Positions 32,114-41,160 of a stretch of 64,000 nucleotides of DNA are shown one piece after another (position 1 is the first letter of the stretch; each line of letters begins with the position of its first letter). The position numbers and the translations under genes were made by a program. The notes below the pieces were generated by a model. The model was not told the DNA's origin, searched no databases, and was given only the letters and a program-made list of their open reading frames with translations. The DNA comes from Streptomyces sp. WZ.A104. Its GTDB lineage: Bacteria; Actinomycetota; Actinomycetes; Streptomycetales; Streptomycetaceae. The stretch is taken from positions 1 through 64,000 of the forward strand of contig NZ_NWVL01000043.1 of assembly GCF_002382885.1 (NCBI RefSeq), given 5' to 3'.

Positions 32114-32775
32114 GTGTCGTCATCGTCATCGTGCGGCATCCGGGCCACCAGGGTGGCGAAGCCGCCGAGGAATCCGCCGATGCAGAGCGTGGTGAGCCAC
32201 CACGTCATCTCCCACTGGAGCAGCACCGCCACCAGCATCAGCACCGGCCCGCCGATCACCGCGAGCCAGGCGAACTTCGCCGTGACGTCCGCCTCCGGCA
32301 ACGGCGGCGGCTCCGGGGGCACGAAGTGGCCCTCGTCGCCGTCATCCGGCTCGTCGATGCCGTCGTCCTTGGACTCGGGCAGTTCGTAATCGCGGGGACC
32401 GGCCACGCCGGGCGCGAAGACGACGGAGCTGCCGAGAGGCTTCTTCTCCGGAGGCTTGGGGGGCGTCTTGCCGGACCCCTTGTCCGCCGGGTTCCCGGCC
32501 GGCCCGTCCTGCGGGCCCACCGCGTTGCGCTGGTCGTCCTCCAGCAGGGCCAGGTCCTCCACCGACTTGAACGGCTTGGCGCCCGGCGGGTCCGGCGGCT
32601 CCTCCCCGTACCCCGCGACGATCGCGGCCCAGGCCGCGTCCTCGTCGATCGCCCGCTCCTGCTCAGCCCCCTCCGCCGCCGGCGGCTTCTTCCCCTCCGG
32701 GACGGCCGCGGGCTCCGTGGGGCGCGGTTCACGCTCCTCGTCGCCGCCTGGGCGTTCCGCGTCGTGCTCAGCCAC
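32080..32775 (-). CDS. Membrane protein with long acidic cytoplasmic domain
   Basis: A 231-residue protein. The GTG start at 32775 follows GGGGAG. The first 150 residues are Pro/Glu/Asp-rich and low in complexity, with one ordered-looking segment (AAWAAIVAGYGEEPPDPP). Two membrane helices follow (about 170-190 and 197-213), then an acidic tail with five consecutive Asp. I do not recognise the family. It overlaps the upstream hydrolase gene by eight bases, so the two are co-translated. Confidence 0.75.
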   Translation of the reverse strand: MAEHDAERPGGDEEREPRPTEPAAVPEGKKPPAAEGAEQERAIDEDAAWAAIVAGYGEEPPDPPGAKPFKSVEDLALLEDDQRNAVGPQDGPAGNPADKGSGKTPPKPPEKKPLGSSVVFAPGVAGPRDYELPESKDDGIDEPDDGDEGHFVPPEPPPLPEADVTAKFAWLAVIGGPVLMLVAVLLQWEMTWWLTTLCIGGFLGGFATLVARMPHDDDDDTYGDPGRGAVV

Positions 32776-33547
32776 CGGACGTGCTCCCCTTCTTCCCGAC
32801 GCTCGGTGCGAGACGGCCGATGAACCGGTAGCTCTCATCGAAGATCCGCTCCGCATCATGGTCCAACGTCGCGACGTGGTAGCTCTGTTCCAACAGGATC
32901 TCCGTGACGTCCGTGGAGGAGATCCGGCTCAGGATGCGGGCGCTGTCCGCGGGCGGCACGACATGGTCCTGCGGGCTGTGCAGCAGCACCACCGGCTGCG
33001 TCACCTGGGGCAGCTCGCCGTCGACCAGCCGGAAGAACTGCCGCAGCGAGTGGGCGGCGTGCAGCGGCACCTTGTCGTACCCCACCTCGTGGGCGCCCGG
33101 GAGCGCGATGTCGTCGGCCACGCCCTTCGTCGTGCGCACCAGATGGCGGGCGACCGGCAGCGCGTACGCCGAGAGGCCGTGCACCTTGTTGGCCGGGTTG
33201 ACCAGCACCAGACCGCTGATCGCGTCCCCGTGCTTGGCCGCGAGCCGCAGACTCAGCGCGCCGCCCATGGAGAGCCCGAAGACGAAGACCTGCTCGCACC
33301 GCTCGCGCAGGGCCCGCAGCTCCCGGTCCACCTCCGCGTACCAGTCCTGCCAGCCGGTGACCGCCATGTCCTCCCAGCGGGTCCCGTGGCCGGGCAGCAA
33401 CGGCAGCGAGACGGTCAGCCCGCGCGCGGCGAGGTGGTCGGCCCAGGGACGCAGCGACTGCGGCGATCCGGTGAAGCCATGACAGAGGAGGACGCCGACC
33501 TCTCCGCCCTCGTGGCGGAACGGCTCGGCTCCAGGGAGGACCGGCAC
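32768..33547 (-). CDS. Alpha/beta hydrolase, carboxylesterase / monoglyceride lipase type
   Basis: A 259-residue serine hydrolase of the Est30 carboxylesterase group. It shows the oxyanion loop LLCHGFTGSPQSLRPWADHLA, the nucleophile elbow VFGLSMGGAL, the acid Asp in HSPQDHVVPP, and the catalytic His in SYHVATLDHDAERI. GTG 33547 follows CAGGAGAC. It should cleave medium-chain esters or monoacylglycerols. Next door, on the other strand, is a lysophospholipid acyltransferase, so lipid turnover is a fitting context. Confidence 0.92.
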   Translation of the reverse strand: MPVLPGAEPFRHEGGEVGVLLCHGFTGSPQSLRPWADHLAARGLTVSLPLLPGHGTRWEDMAVTGWQDWYAEVDRELRALRERCEQVFVFGLSMGGALSLRLAAKHGDAISGLVLVNPANKVHGLSAYALPVARHLVRTTKGVADDIALPGAHEVGYDKVPLHAAHSLRQFFRLVDGELPQVTQPVVLLHSPQDHVVPPADSARILSRISSTDVTEILLEQSYHVATLDHDAERIFDESYRFIGRLAPSVGKKGSTSGG

Positions 33548-33714
33548 CAGGGTCTCCTGTTCGTGGGACGGGGCGGGGGGCGTACGCGCACCTGGGGGAG
33601 TGCTTGACGGATGACTTCACCGTACGCGACCGGACCGACACCGACCAGGGCCGTCACGGCCTCGCGGATGCCCCGGGTTAAGGTCTGACCGACAGCACAC
33701 AGGAGGCACAGCAG

Positions 33715-34485
33715 TTGATCTACGGCGCAATGAAGTTCTCCATCGGCGGGTCCCTGAAGCTCGCCTTCCGGCCGTGGGTGGAGGGCCTGGAGAACATCCC
33801 CGAGCGGGGGCCGGCGATTCTCGCGAGCAACCACCTGTCGTTCTCCGACTCGTTCTTCCTCCCGGCCGTGCTGGACCGCAAGGTCACGTTCATCGCCAAG
33901 GCCGAGTACTTCACCGCACCCGGGGTGAAGGGCAGGCTCACCGCCGCCTTCTTCAAGGGCGTGGGCCAGCTCCCCGTCGACCGCTCCGGAGCCCGCGGCG
34001 CCGGTGAGGCCGCGATCAAGGCGGGCATCCAGGTCGTCGAGAGCGGCGGCCTCTTCGGTATCTACCCCGAAGGCACCCGCTCGCCCGACGGCCGCCTCTA
34101 CCGGGGCAAGCCCGGCGGTCTCGCCCGCGTGGCCCTGGCCACCGGCGCCCCCGTCATCCCGGTCGCGATGATCGACACCGAGAAGATCCAGCCGCCCGGC
34201 CAGGTGGTGCCCAGGCTGATGCGCCCCGGCATCCGGATCGGCAAGCCGCTGGACTTCAGCCGCTACCAGGGCATGGACGGCGACCGCTTCATCCTGCGCT
34301 CGGTGACCGACGAGGTCATGTACGAGATCATGAAGCTCTCCGGTCAGGAGTACGTGGACATCTACGCCACCGCCGCCAAGCGCCAGATCGCCGACGAGGC
34401 GAAGGCGAAGGCCGAGGAGGCCAAGCGCGACCGGAAGCAGGCCGCCGCGCGCGACGAGAACGGAACGGAACGGTCCGGCGCCTGA
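33715..34485 (+). CDS. 1-acyl-sn-glycerol-3-phosphate acyltransferase (PlsC-like)
   Basis: A 256-residue acyltransferase with the HX4D motif NHLSFSD (about residue 40), the GQLPVDR block, YPEGTRSPDGRLYRGKPG and VIPVAMI, i.e. the four PlsC blocks. It makes phosphatidic acid or acylates a related lipid at the membrane. It probably starts at TTG 33715, eight bases after a perfect AGGAGG; the next Met is at residue 6. The C-terminal 35 residues are a charged Lys/Glu tail. macS follows after 30 bases. Confidence 0.92.
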   Translation: MIYGAMKFSIGGSLKLAFRPWVEGLENIPERGPAILASNHLSFSDSFFLPAVLDRKVTFIAKAEYFTAPGVKGRLTAAFFKGVGQLPVDRSGARGAGEAAIKAGIQVVESGGLFGIYPEGTRSPDGRLYRGKPGGLARVALATGAPVIPVAMIDTEKIQPPGQVVPRLMRPGIRIGKPLDFSRYQGMDGDRFILRSVTDEVMYEIMKLSGQEYVDIYATAAKRQIADEAKAKAEEAKRDRKQAAARDENGTERSGA

Positions 34486-34515
34486 CCGCGTCGTTCACCG
34501 TCCGGGGGGTGGGCC

Positions 34516-35763
34516 ATGGCCAAGCGTGAACGGGTCGTACGGATGTCGGTGGAGCTGCCGCTGTGGCGTGCGCTGACGGGCTACCGCGTCCTGACGATGA
34601 TCTACGCGGTACTGCTCGCGATCTTCGGGAAGGACGACTTCGGCCGGCAGAGGTTCGAGCGGCCCTGGGTGGCCGTCGCCTATCTGGCGTTCCTCTTCGT
34701 CTGGACGCTCGCCACACTGCCGAAGGTCCGCTCGGCGGCGAGCTGCACCAAACGCTTCCTCGGCGCGGACCTGGTCGTCGCGCTGACCGGCATCCTGCTC
34801 ACCCCGCTCGCCGACTTCGACTCCCAGTCGTTCGACGGCCCGACGCTGCCGTCGATCTGGACGGCCGGCTCGGTCCTCGCCTTCGCGATCAAGGGCGGCT
34901 GGCGGTGGGCGGCCTTCGCCTCCACCTTCGTCGCCGTCGCCAACATCATCCAGCGCGGCGAGCCCAGCCGGGACACCTACCACAACGTCCTGCTGGTGTG
35001 GGTCGCCTCCATCGCCATCGGGTACGTCGTCGAGGTCGCCCGGGCCAGTGAACGCACCCTGGCCCGCGCCCTGGAGATCGAGGCGGCGACCCGCGAACGC
35101 GAACGCCTGGCCCGCGACATCCACGACAGCGTGCTCCAGGTCCTCGCCATGGTGCAGCGCCGGGGCACCGCGCTGGGCGGCGAGGCGGCCGAGCTGGGCC
35201 GGATGGCGGGCGAGCAGGAGGTCGCCCTGCGCACCCTGGTCTCCAGCGGCCTGGTCCCGCCGACCCGGGTCTCCGAGGACGCCGCCGAGGGGGCCGTGGT
35301 CCGTACGGTCGACGAGGGGGAAGGGCCCGGCGGCGACGCCACCTGCGATCTGCGGGCCCTCCTCGCCCCGCACGCGGGCGCCCGCACCAGCTTCGCGGAG
35401 CCGGGCACTCCGGTGCTGCTGCCCGCCGCGGCCGCCCGTGAGCTGGCCGCCGCCGTCAGCGCCGCCCTGGACAATGTCCGGGTGCACGCGGGGGCGGCCG
35501 CGCAGGCGTGGATCCTGGTCGAGGACGAGCCGGACGAGGTGATCGTCACCGTCCGGGACGACGGCCCCGGCATTCCGGAGGGGCGGCTCGCCCAGGCGGA
35601 GGGGGAGGGACGGCTCGGCGTCGCGCTGTCCATCCGCGGCCGGCTGCGCGATCTGGGCGGCACGGCAGAGCTGATCTCGGTACCCGGACAGGGCACCGAG
35701 GTCGAGTTGAAGGTTCCCAAAGCACCGAGGGTTTCCCGGGGGAAGGCAGGATCGGCCCGATGA
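34516..35763 (+). CDS. macS: Sensor histidine kinase MacS
   Basis: A 415-residue NarL-type sensor kinase. Five or so membrane helices fill residues 15-175. The dimerisation box has the phospho-acceptor His203 in RLARDIHDSVLQVL, and the HATPase_c domain has ALDNVRVHAG (N box) and VRDDGPGIPEG (G1 box). Position and sequence correspond to SCO2121 (macS) of S. coelicolor, part of the MacRS system affecting morphology and antibiotic output. There is no sizeable extracellular loop, so the signal is probably sensed in or at the membrane. Confidence 0.92.
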   Translation: MAKRERVVRMSVELPLWRALTGYRVLTMIYAVLLAIFGKDDFGRQRFERPWVAVAYLAFLFVWTLATLPKVRSAASCTKRFLGADLVVALTGILLTPLADFDSQSFDGPTLPSIWTAGSVLAFAIKGGWRWAAFASTFVAVANIIQRGEPSRDTYHNVLLVWVASIAIGYVVEVARASERTLARALEIEAATRERERLARDIHDSVLQVLAMVQRRGTALGGEAAELGRMAGEQEVALRTLVSSGLVPPTRVSEDAAEGAVVRTVDEGEGPGGDATCDLRALLAPHAGARTSFAEPGTPVLLPAAAARELAAAVSAALDNVRVHAGAAAQAWILVEDEPDEVIVTVRDDGPGIPEGRLAQAEGEGRLGVALSIRGRLRDLGGTAELISVPGQGTEVELKVPKAPRVSRGKAGSAR

Positions 35764-36467
35764 GCACGCAGCACACACTCAAGGACGAACAGCGAGGAGC
35801 CCCCGACCGGCCCATCAGGGTCATGGTCGTCGACGACCACCCGATGTGGCGCGACGCGGTCGCCCGCGATCTGACCGAGTCCGGTTTCGAGGTCGTGGCG
35901 ACCGCCGGGGACGGCCCGGGGGCGGTCCGCCGGGCCGGGGCGGCCCAGCCGGACGTCCTGGTCCTCGACCTGAACCTCCCCGGTATGCCCGGCGTCCAGG
36001 TCTGCAAGGAGCTCGTCGGCTCGCACCCGGGCCTGCGCGTCCTGGTCCTCTCCGCGAGCGGCGAGCACGCCGACGTCCTGGAGGCGGTGAAGTCCGGCGC
36101 CACCGGCTATCTCCTGAAGTCCGCCTCCACCCAGGAGCTGACCGACGCCGTCCGCTCCACCGCCGTCGGCGACCCGGTCTTCACCCCGGGCCTGGCCGGA
36201 CTCGTCCTCGGCGAATACCGCAGGCTCGCCTCCGACCCCGCACCCGCCGCGCCGGACGAGCCCAGGGCCCCGCAGCTCACCGACCGGGAGACCGAGGTGC
36301 TGCGGCTGGTCGCCAAGGGACTCTCGTACAAGCAGATCGCCGAACGCCTGGTCATCTCGCACCGCACCGTGCAGAACCACGTGCAGAACACCCTGGGCAA
36401 GCTCCAGCTGCACAACCGGGTGGAGCTCGTGCGGTACGCGATCGAGCGCGGCCTCGACGACGTCTGA
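35760..36467 (+). CDS. macR: Response regulator MacR (NarL/LuxR family)
   Basis: A 235-residue regulator. The receiver has acidic VVDDHP, phospho-acceptor Asp70 in LVLDLNLPG and the conserved Lys in YLLKSAS. A LuxR-type helix-turn-helix occupies the C terminus (LTDRETEVLRLVAKGLSYKQI, then ISHRTVQNHVQNTLGKL). ATG 35760 overlaps the macS stop by four bases. The published MacR box, as I recall it, is TGAGTACnnGTACTCA; a partial match lies upstream of the DUF4126 gene at 55338-55353. Confidence 0.93.
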   Translation: MSTQHTLKDEQRGAPDRPIRVMVVDDHPMWRDAVARDLTESGFEVVATAGDGPGAVRRAGAAQPDVLVLDLNLPGMPGVQVCKELVGSHPGLRVLVLSASGEHADVLEAVKSGATGYLLKSASTQELTDAVRSTAVGDPVFTPGLAGLVLGEYRRLASDPAPAAPDEPRAPQLTDRETEVLRLVAKGLSYKQIAERLVISHRTVQNHVQNTLGKLQLHNRVELVRYAIERGLDDV

Positions 36468-36495
36468 CCGGGCCGTTCGACCCGGGCGGGTCCGG

Positions 36496-36542
36496 GGGCA
36501 GGGCCGTATATTCGCGATATCCGCGCATGTCCGGCCCTGCCC
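36496..36542 (+). promoter_or_regulatory. Inverted repeat with embedded -10-like TATATT
   Basis: GGGCAGGGCCG (36496-36506) pairs perfectly with CGGCCCTGCCC (36532-36542). Between them lies an AT-rich patch with TATATT (36507-36512) and a small ATAT-N5-ATAT repeat. It may be the macR terminator, or an operator around the dehydrogenase promoter, or both. Confidence 0.45.
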
Positions 36543-36570
36543 TGTGTACCGCCCCAGATCGGGAGAACCC

Positions 36571-37569
36571 GTGGAAATCCTTGCCTTCGGTGTGCAGTCC
36601 GACGAGAAGCCCCTGATCGAGAAGGCCTTCGCGGGGCTGCACGAGGTCCGCTGTCTGGACGTCTTCCTGAATCAGGACACCGCCCCGATCGCGGCGGGCT
36701 ACGAGGTCATCTCCACCAGCGTCAACGCCGACCTCGGCAGCAAGGTGCTCCAGACGCTCGCCGCGGGCGGCACGCAGATGATCGCCCAGCGCTCCACCGG
36801 CTTCAACAACATCGACCTGGACGTCGCCGAACGCCTCGGCCTGCGCGTCGCCCGCGTCTCGCACTACTCGCCGTACTCCGTCGCCGAATTCGCCTGGACC
36901 CTGGCCATGGCCGTGAACCGGCGCATCATCCGGGCCGCGAGCCGCACCCGGGACTTCGACTTCCGCCTCGACGGGCTCCTGGGCCGGGACATGCGCGGCC
37001 GGACCGTCGGCGTGCTCGGCACCGGCAGGATCGGTGAGGCGTTCACCCGGATCGCCCACGGCTTCGGCATGAAACTGCTCGGCTGGGACGTCGTGGAGAA
37101 CCCGGCCTGTATCGAGCTGGGCATGGAGTACGTCGACAAGGAGCGGCTGCTCGCGGAGGCCGACCTGGTCAGCCTGCACGTCCCGCTGCTGCCCACCACC
37201 CACCACATCATCGACGCGGCCGCCCTCAAGGCGATGAAGGACGACGCGATCCTCGTCAACTCCAGCCGCGGCGGCCTCATCGACACCGCCGCCCTGGTCA
37301 CCGAAGTGCGCGCCGGGCGATTCCTCGGCGTCGGACTCGACGTGTACGAGGCGGAGGCCGGGCTGTTCTTCCTCGACAAGTCCCTGGAGGGCATCGACGA
37401 CGACACCCTGGCCAGGCTGGTGACCTTCCCCAACGTCATCGTCACCTCCCACCAGGCGTACTACACCGAGGACGCGGTGGGCCAGATCATCGACGCGACC
37501 GTTCAGAACGTCACCGACCACCTGGCCCGCCGCCACAGCGAGAACGTCCTCGTACCGAGGAACGCATAG
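36571..37569 (+). CDS. D-2-hydroxyacid dehydrogenase, D-lactate dehydrogenase type
   Basis: A 332-residue NAD-dependent enzyme. The Rossmann motif is VGVLGTGRIGEAF (about residue 148). Catalytic Arg sits in VNSSRGGLID, Glu in LDVYEAEAGLFF and His in SHQAYYTEDA; the last two segments are typical of D-lactate dehydrogenases such as LdhA. It interconverts pyruvate and D-lactate in the cytoplasm. GTG 36571 follows GGGAGAA. Its stop codon lies two bases from that of the convergent trpE-trpG gene, leaving no room for a terminator. Confidence 0.9.
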   Translation: MEILAFGVQSDEKPLIEKAFAGLHEVRCLDVFLNQDTAPIAAGYEVISTSVNADLGSKVLQTLAAGGTQMIAQRSTGFNNIDLDVAERLGLRVARVSHYSPYSVAEFAWTLAMAVNRRIIRAASRTRDFDFRLDGLLGRDMRGRTVGVLGTGRIGEAFTRIAHGFGMKLLGWDVVENPACIELGMEYVDKERLLAEADLVSLHVPLLPTTHHIIDAAALKAMKDDAILVNSSRGGLIDTAALVTEVRAGRFLGVGLDVYEAEAGLFFLDKSLEGIDDDTLARLVTFPNVIVTSHQAYYTEDAVGQIIDATVQNVTDHLARRHSENVLVPRNA

Positions 37570-37571
37570 GC

Positions 37572-39518
37572 TCAGCGCGGCACGGGCAGCCCCGCCAGCA
37601 GCTCCGTCACGATCACCGAGCCCCGCACGGTCAGCACCGATTCCGGGTGGAACTGCACCGAGGCGAAGCCCGGCCCGCGCAGCGCGTGCAGCTCACCGCT
37701 CTCCTCGTCCCGGCTCACCTCGATGCCGTGCGCGGCCAGCTCGGCGGCGGCCGGGCCGTCGCACCGCCCGGTGAAGCTGTTGTAGAAGCCCACCGTCTCC
37801 GGCCGCCCGAACAGCTCGATCCGGGTCTGCGCCCCCTGGTACGGCACCGCCTTGCGCACGATCGGCAACCCCAGCTCGGCCGCGATCAGCTCATGCCCGA
37901 GGCAGACCCCCAGCAGCCTGTGCCGGTGGTCCCGCACCAGCTCGGCGGTGATCTCGCGCAGCAGCCGCATCTTCGGGTCGGTGAGGTCGCCCGGGTTCCC
38001 GGGGCCGGGGCCGAGCACGACCGGCCCCGGGTGCGCCCGGACCACCTCGCGCAGCCCCGGCTCGTCGTACCGCCGCACCGACACATCGAGCCCCGAAGCC
38101 CGCAGCAGATGGGCCAGCATCGCGGTGAACGTGTCCTCGCCGTCGACCACCAGAGCGTGCCCGGCCAGATCCCGGGTGCGCTCCTGCATCCGCAGCCAGA
38201 ACGGGGCCAGCGAGCCGCGCCGGTCGTCCAGTGCCGCCTGCACCCGGGGGTCGGACGCCAGCCGCGGACGGTCCGCCTCCGCCTCGGGCCGCCCCGGCCG
38301 CACCCCCAGCGCGGCCAGCACCCCGGCGGCCTTGGCATGGGTCTCGGCCACCTCGCTCTCCGGGTCCGAGTGCCGTACGAGCGTGGCGCCGACGGGCACC
38401 TTCAGCGAGCCGTCCGCAGCGATGTCGGCGGTACGGATCAGGATCGGCGAGTCCAGGGTCTGCGCCCCGTTCGCATCCCGTCCCAGCAGGGCCAGCGCGC
38501 CCGCGTAGTAGCCGCGGCCCCCGGACTCGTACCGCTCGATCACCCGGCAGGCGTTCTGCACCGGCGAGCCGGTGACGGTGGCGGCGAACATCGTCTCGCG
38601 CAGGACCTCGCGCACATCCAGCGAGGACCGGCCGCGCAGCTCGTACTCGGTGTGCGCGAGGTGCGCCATCTCCTTCAGCCGGGGCCCGACCACCACCCCG
38701 CCCATGTCGCCCACCGTGCACATCATCTTCAGCTCCTCATCGACCACCATGGACAGCTCCTCGCTCTCCTTGCGGTCCCCGAGGAACGTCAGCAGGTCCT
38801 CGGGGGTGGGCCCCTCGGCCGGGTAGCGGTAGGTCCCGCTGATCGGGTTCATCACGACCGTCCCGCCGGACATCCGTACGTGTACCTCCGGGCTGGCCCC
38901 CACCAGCGTCCGCCCACCCGTCGGCCTCCGCCCCGAAGCGGAGGTCCCTTCGGCACCGCTGCCTCCTGTGTGCACGACGAACGTCCAGTACGCGCCCCGC
39001 TCACCCGCCAGCAGCCGCCGGAACAGCGCCAGGGCGTCCCTCCGCCCGAACCCCGGGATCTCGCCCCGGAACGTCCGCCGGATCACGAAGTTCGCGCCCT
39101 CGCCCTGTCCGATCTCGTCCCGGATCACCCGCCGGACGATGTCCGCGTACACGTCGTCCGCCACATCGAAGCCGCGGTCCTCCACCGTCACGTCATGGGC
39201 GGGCAGCGCCGCCAGCACCTCCGCGAGCTCCAGCTCGTGCGTCTCCTCGGCCACCAGCACGCTCAGCGGCGTCCCGTCGTCGCGCACGTCGAAACCGCGC
39301 TCGGCGATCTGCCGGAACGGCACCAGGGCGAGCGCCGGCGACGCGCCCACCGGCAGATCGGCCAGCCGGTCCACCTGCCGCACTTCGCCGATCAGCAGTT
39401 CGACGTGATCGTGGTCACGGCCGGGCGTACGCCGGCGCAGCAGGGCGAACGGCGGGGCGTCGTCGGCCAGTAGCCGACGGAGGAGTTCGGAGGCGGGGCG
39501 GGGCGCGTTCTGGGGCAT
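37572..39518 (-). CDS. trpEG: Anthranilate synthase, fused TrpE-TrpG
   Basis: A 648-residue fusion. The first 440 residues are the chorismate-binding TrpE part (NPISGTYRYPAEGPT, KESEELSMVVDEELKMM, FAATVTGSPVQNA). The last 200 are the glutamine amidotransferase, with nucleophile Cys in LGVCLGHEL and the His-Glu pair in FHPESVLTV. It converts chorismate and glutamine to anthranilate, the first step to tryptophan. ATG 39518 has GAAGGAA upstream. Expression is under a WWW-peptide attenuator. This one-chain form also occurs in some phenazine and antibiotic clusters, but the trp leader marks it as primary metabolism. Confidence 0.93.
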   Translation of the reverse strand: MPQNAPRPASELLRRLLADDAPPFALLRRRTPGRDHDHVELLIGEVRQVDRLADLPVGASPALALVPFRQIAERGFDVRDDGTPLSVLVAEETHELELAEVLAALPAHDVTVEDRGFDVADDVYADIVRRVIRDEIGQGEGANFVIRRTFRGEIPGFGRRDALALFRRLLAGERGAYWTFVVHTGGSGAEGTSASGRRPTGGRTLVGASPEVHVRMSGGTVVMNPISGTYRYPAEGPTPEDLLTFLGDRKESEELSMVVDEELKMMCTVGDMGGVVVGPRLKEMAHLAHTEYELRGRSSLDVREVLRETMFAATVTGSPVQNACRVIERYESGGRGYYAGALALLGRDANGAQTLDSPILIRTADIAADGSLKVPVGATLVRHSDPESEVAETHAKAAGVLAALGVRPGRPEAEADRPRLASDPRVQAALDDRRGSLAPFWLRMQERTRDLAGHALVVDGEDTFTAMLAHLLRASGLDVSVRRYDEPGLREVVRAHPGPVVLGPGPGNPGDLTDPKMRLLREITAELVRDHRHRLLGVCLGHELIAAELGLPIVRKAVPYQGAQTRIELFGRPETVGFYNSFTGRCDGPAAAELAAHGIEVSRDEESGELHALRGPGFASVQFHPESVLTVRGSVIVTELLAGLPVPR

Positions 39519-39567
39519 GGGAGCAGGTTCCTTCCGGACGGAGGAACGGCCGCTCCGCAACGCGGAA

Positions 39568-39590
39568 AAGGCCGCCCCTCGGGCGGCCTT
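39568..39590 (-). terminator. trp attenuator terminator
   Basis: Read on the minus strand, AAGGCCGCCC pairs with GGGCGGCCTT (10 bp, 3-base loop) and is followed by TTTTCC. It sits 22 bases after the leader-peptide stop and about 50 bases before trpE-trpG, the position of a Rho-independent attenuator. Confidence 0.88.
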
Positions 39591-39612
39591 CGCGAAGTGT
39601 CAGCGCGATGAA

Positions 39613-39681
39613 TCAGCGGGCCGCCGGATGAGCGGTCCACCACCAGTTCTGAATCGAGATCCGGATCTGTCGCGTCGACAT
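39613..39681 (-). CDS. trpL: trp operon leader peptide
   Basis: A 22-residue peptide with three consecutive Trp codons at positions 13-15 (QNWWWTAHPAA). When tryptophanyl-tRNA is scarce, a ribosome stalls at these codons and prevents the downstream terminator (39568-39590) from forming, so trpE-trpG is read. The same type of WWW leader is known before trpE in other Streptomyces. Confidence 0.93.
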   Translation of the reverse strand: MSTRQIRISIQNWWWTAHPAAR

Positions 39682-39776
39682 GAACCGAACCCTAGCGGAC
39701 GTCACGGGGACATCACAGAGTGCGAGGTTCACGTCTCATCTGCTGAGCGTTCGAATGGAGGGGCTCCGCGACCCCG

Positions 39777-39782
39777 TAATGT
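39777..39782 (+). promoter_or_regulatory. -10-like TAATGT before DAHP synthase (leaderless)
   Basis: TAATGT ends seven bases before GTG 39790 with no Shine-Dalgarno sequence. The trp leader promoter must diverge from the same 108-base interval. Confidence 0.5.
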
Positions 39783-39789
39783 TGTGTCC

Positions 39790-41142
39790 GTGACCGTGAA
39801 CGCCAATACCTCCGCCGCCGGTGGCAACACCTGGCGAGACCTTCCCGCGGCGCAGCAGCCCGAGTACCCCGACTCCGAGGCGCTGCGCGATGTACTCGCG
39901 GACCTCGCGTCGTATCCGCCGCTCGTCTTCGCGGGCGAGTGTGACCAGCTGCGCGCCCGCATGGGAGCCGTCGCCAAGGGCGAGGCGTTCCTGCTGCAGG
40001 GCGGCGACTGCGCCGAGGCCTTCGACGCCGTGTCCGCCGAGCACATCCGGGCCAAGCTGAAGACGCTGCTCCAGATGAGTGCCGTCCTGACCTACGCCGC
40101 CTCCGTACCCGTCGTGAAGGTCGGCCGGATCGCGGGCCAGTACTCCAAGCCCCGCTCCAAGTCGACCGAGACCCGCGACGGCGTGACCCTGCCGACCTAC
40201 CGCGGCGACTCGGTGAACGGCTTCGCCTTCACCGAGGAGGCCCGGGTCCCGGACCCTCAGCGGCTGAAGCAGATGTACCACGCATCCGCCTCCACGCTGA
40301 ACCTGGTCCGCGCCTTCACCACCGGCGGTTACGCCGACCTGCGCCAGGTCCACGCCTGGAACCAGGACTTCGTGAAGTCGTCGCCCTCCGGCCAGCGCTA
40401 CGAGGCCCTGGCCCGCGAGATCGACAACGCGCTGAACTTCATGAAGGCGTGCGGCACCGACCCGGCCGAGTTCAAGGCGGTCGAGTTCTACGCCTCGCAC
40501 GAGGGGCTGCTGCTGGACTACGAGTCGGCCCTGACCCGTACGGACTCGCGCACCGGCGAGCTGTACGACACCTCTGGACACATGGTCTGGATCGGTGAGC
40601 GCACCCGCCAGATGGACGGCGCGCACATCGAGTTCGCCTCGAAGATCCGCAACCCGATCGGCATCAAGCTCGGCCCGACGACCACCGTCGACGAGGCGCT
40701 CGGCTACGTCGACCGCCTCGACCCCGAGCGCGAGCCGGGCCGGCTGACCTTCATCGTCCGGATGGGCGCCGACAAGGTCCGCGACAAGCTCCCCGAGCTG
40801 GTGGAGAAGGTCACCGCCTCCGGCGCCACCGTGGCGTGGGTGACGGACCCGATGCACGGCAACACCTTCGAGGCCGCCTCCGGCCACAAGACGCGCCGCT
40901 TCGACGACGTCCTGGACGAGGTCAAGGGCTTCTTCGAGGTCCACAAGAGCCTCGGCACCCACCCGGGCGGCATCCACGTGGAGCTGACCGGCGACGACGT
41001 CACCGAGTGCGTGGGCGGCGGCCACGAGATCTTCGTGGACGACCTGCACCAGCGCTACGAGACGGCCTGCGACCCCCGGCTCAACCGCAGCCAGTCCCTC
41101 GACCTGGCCTTCCTCGTCGCCGAGATGTACCGCGACCAGTAG
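39790..41142 (+). CDS. aroH: DAHP synthase, class II
   Basis: A 450-residue plant-type (class II) 3-deoxy-D-arabino-heptulosonate-7-phosphate synthase, the entry enzyme of the shikimate pathway. Conserved blocks are PPLVFAGECDQLR, LLQGGDCAEAF (metal-ligand Cys), YRGDSVNGF, WIGERTRQMDGAHIEF, WVTDPMHGNT (His ligand) and GGIHVELTGDDVTECVGG (Glu ligand). GTG 39790 is chosen because it lies seven bases after a -10-like hexamer. The gene is divergent from trpE-trpG, so entry and first tryptophan-branch steps share a control region. Confidence 0.96.
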   Translation: MTVNANTSAAGGNTWRDLPAAQQPEYPDSEALRDVLADLASYPPLVFAGECDQLRARMGAVAKGEAFLLQGGDCAEAFDAVSAEHIRAKLKTLLQMSAVLTYAASVPVVKVGRIAGQYSKPRSKSTETRDGVTLPTYRGDSVNGFAFTEEARVPDPQRLKQMYHASASTLNLVRAFTTGGYADLRQVHAWNQDFVKSSPSGQRYEALAREIDNALNFMKACGTDPAEFKAVEFYASHEGLLLDYESALTRTDSRTGELYDTSGHMVWIGERTRQMDGAHIEFASKIRNPIGIKLGPTTTVDEALGYVDRLDPEREPGRLTFIVRMGADKVRDKLPELVEKVTASGATVAWVTDPMHGNTFEAASGHKTRRFDDVLDEVKGFFEVHKSLGTHPGGIHVELTGDDVTECVGGGHEIFVDDLHQRYETACDPRLNRSQSLDLAFLVAEMYRDQ

Positions 41143-41160
41143 AAGTCCTCGCTGGACGCA

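Noticed and set aside
32776..32859. Upstream extension of the acidic membrane protein to 32859
   Set aside because: It would lie inside the hydrolase gene; GTG 32775 has a good ribosome site and an 8-base overlap typical of operons.
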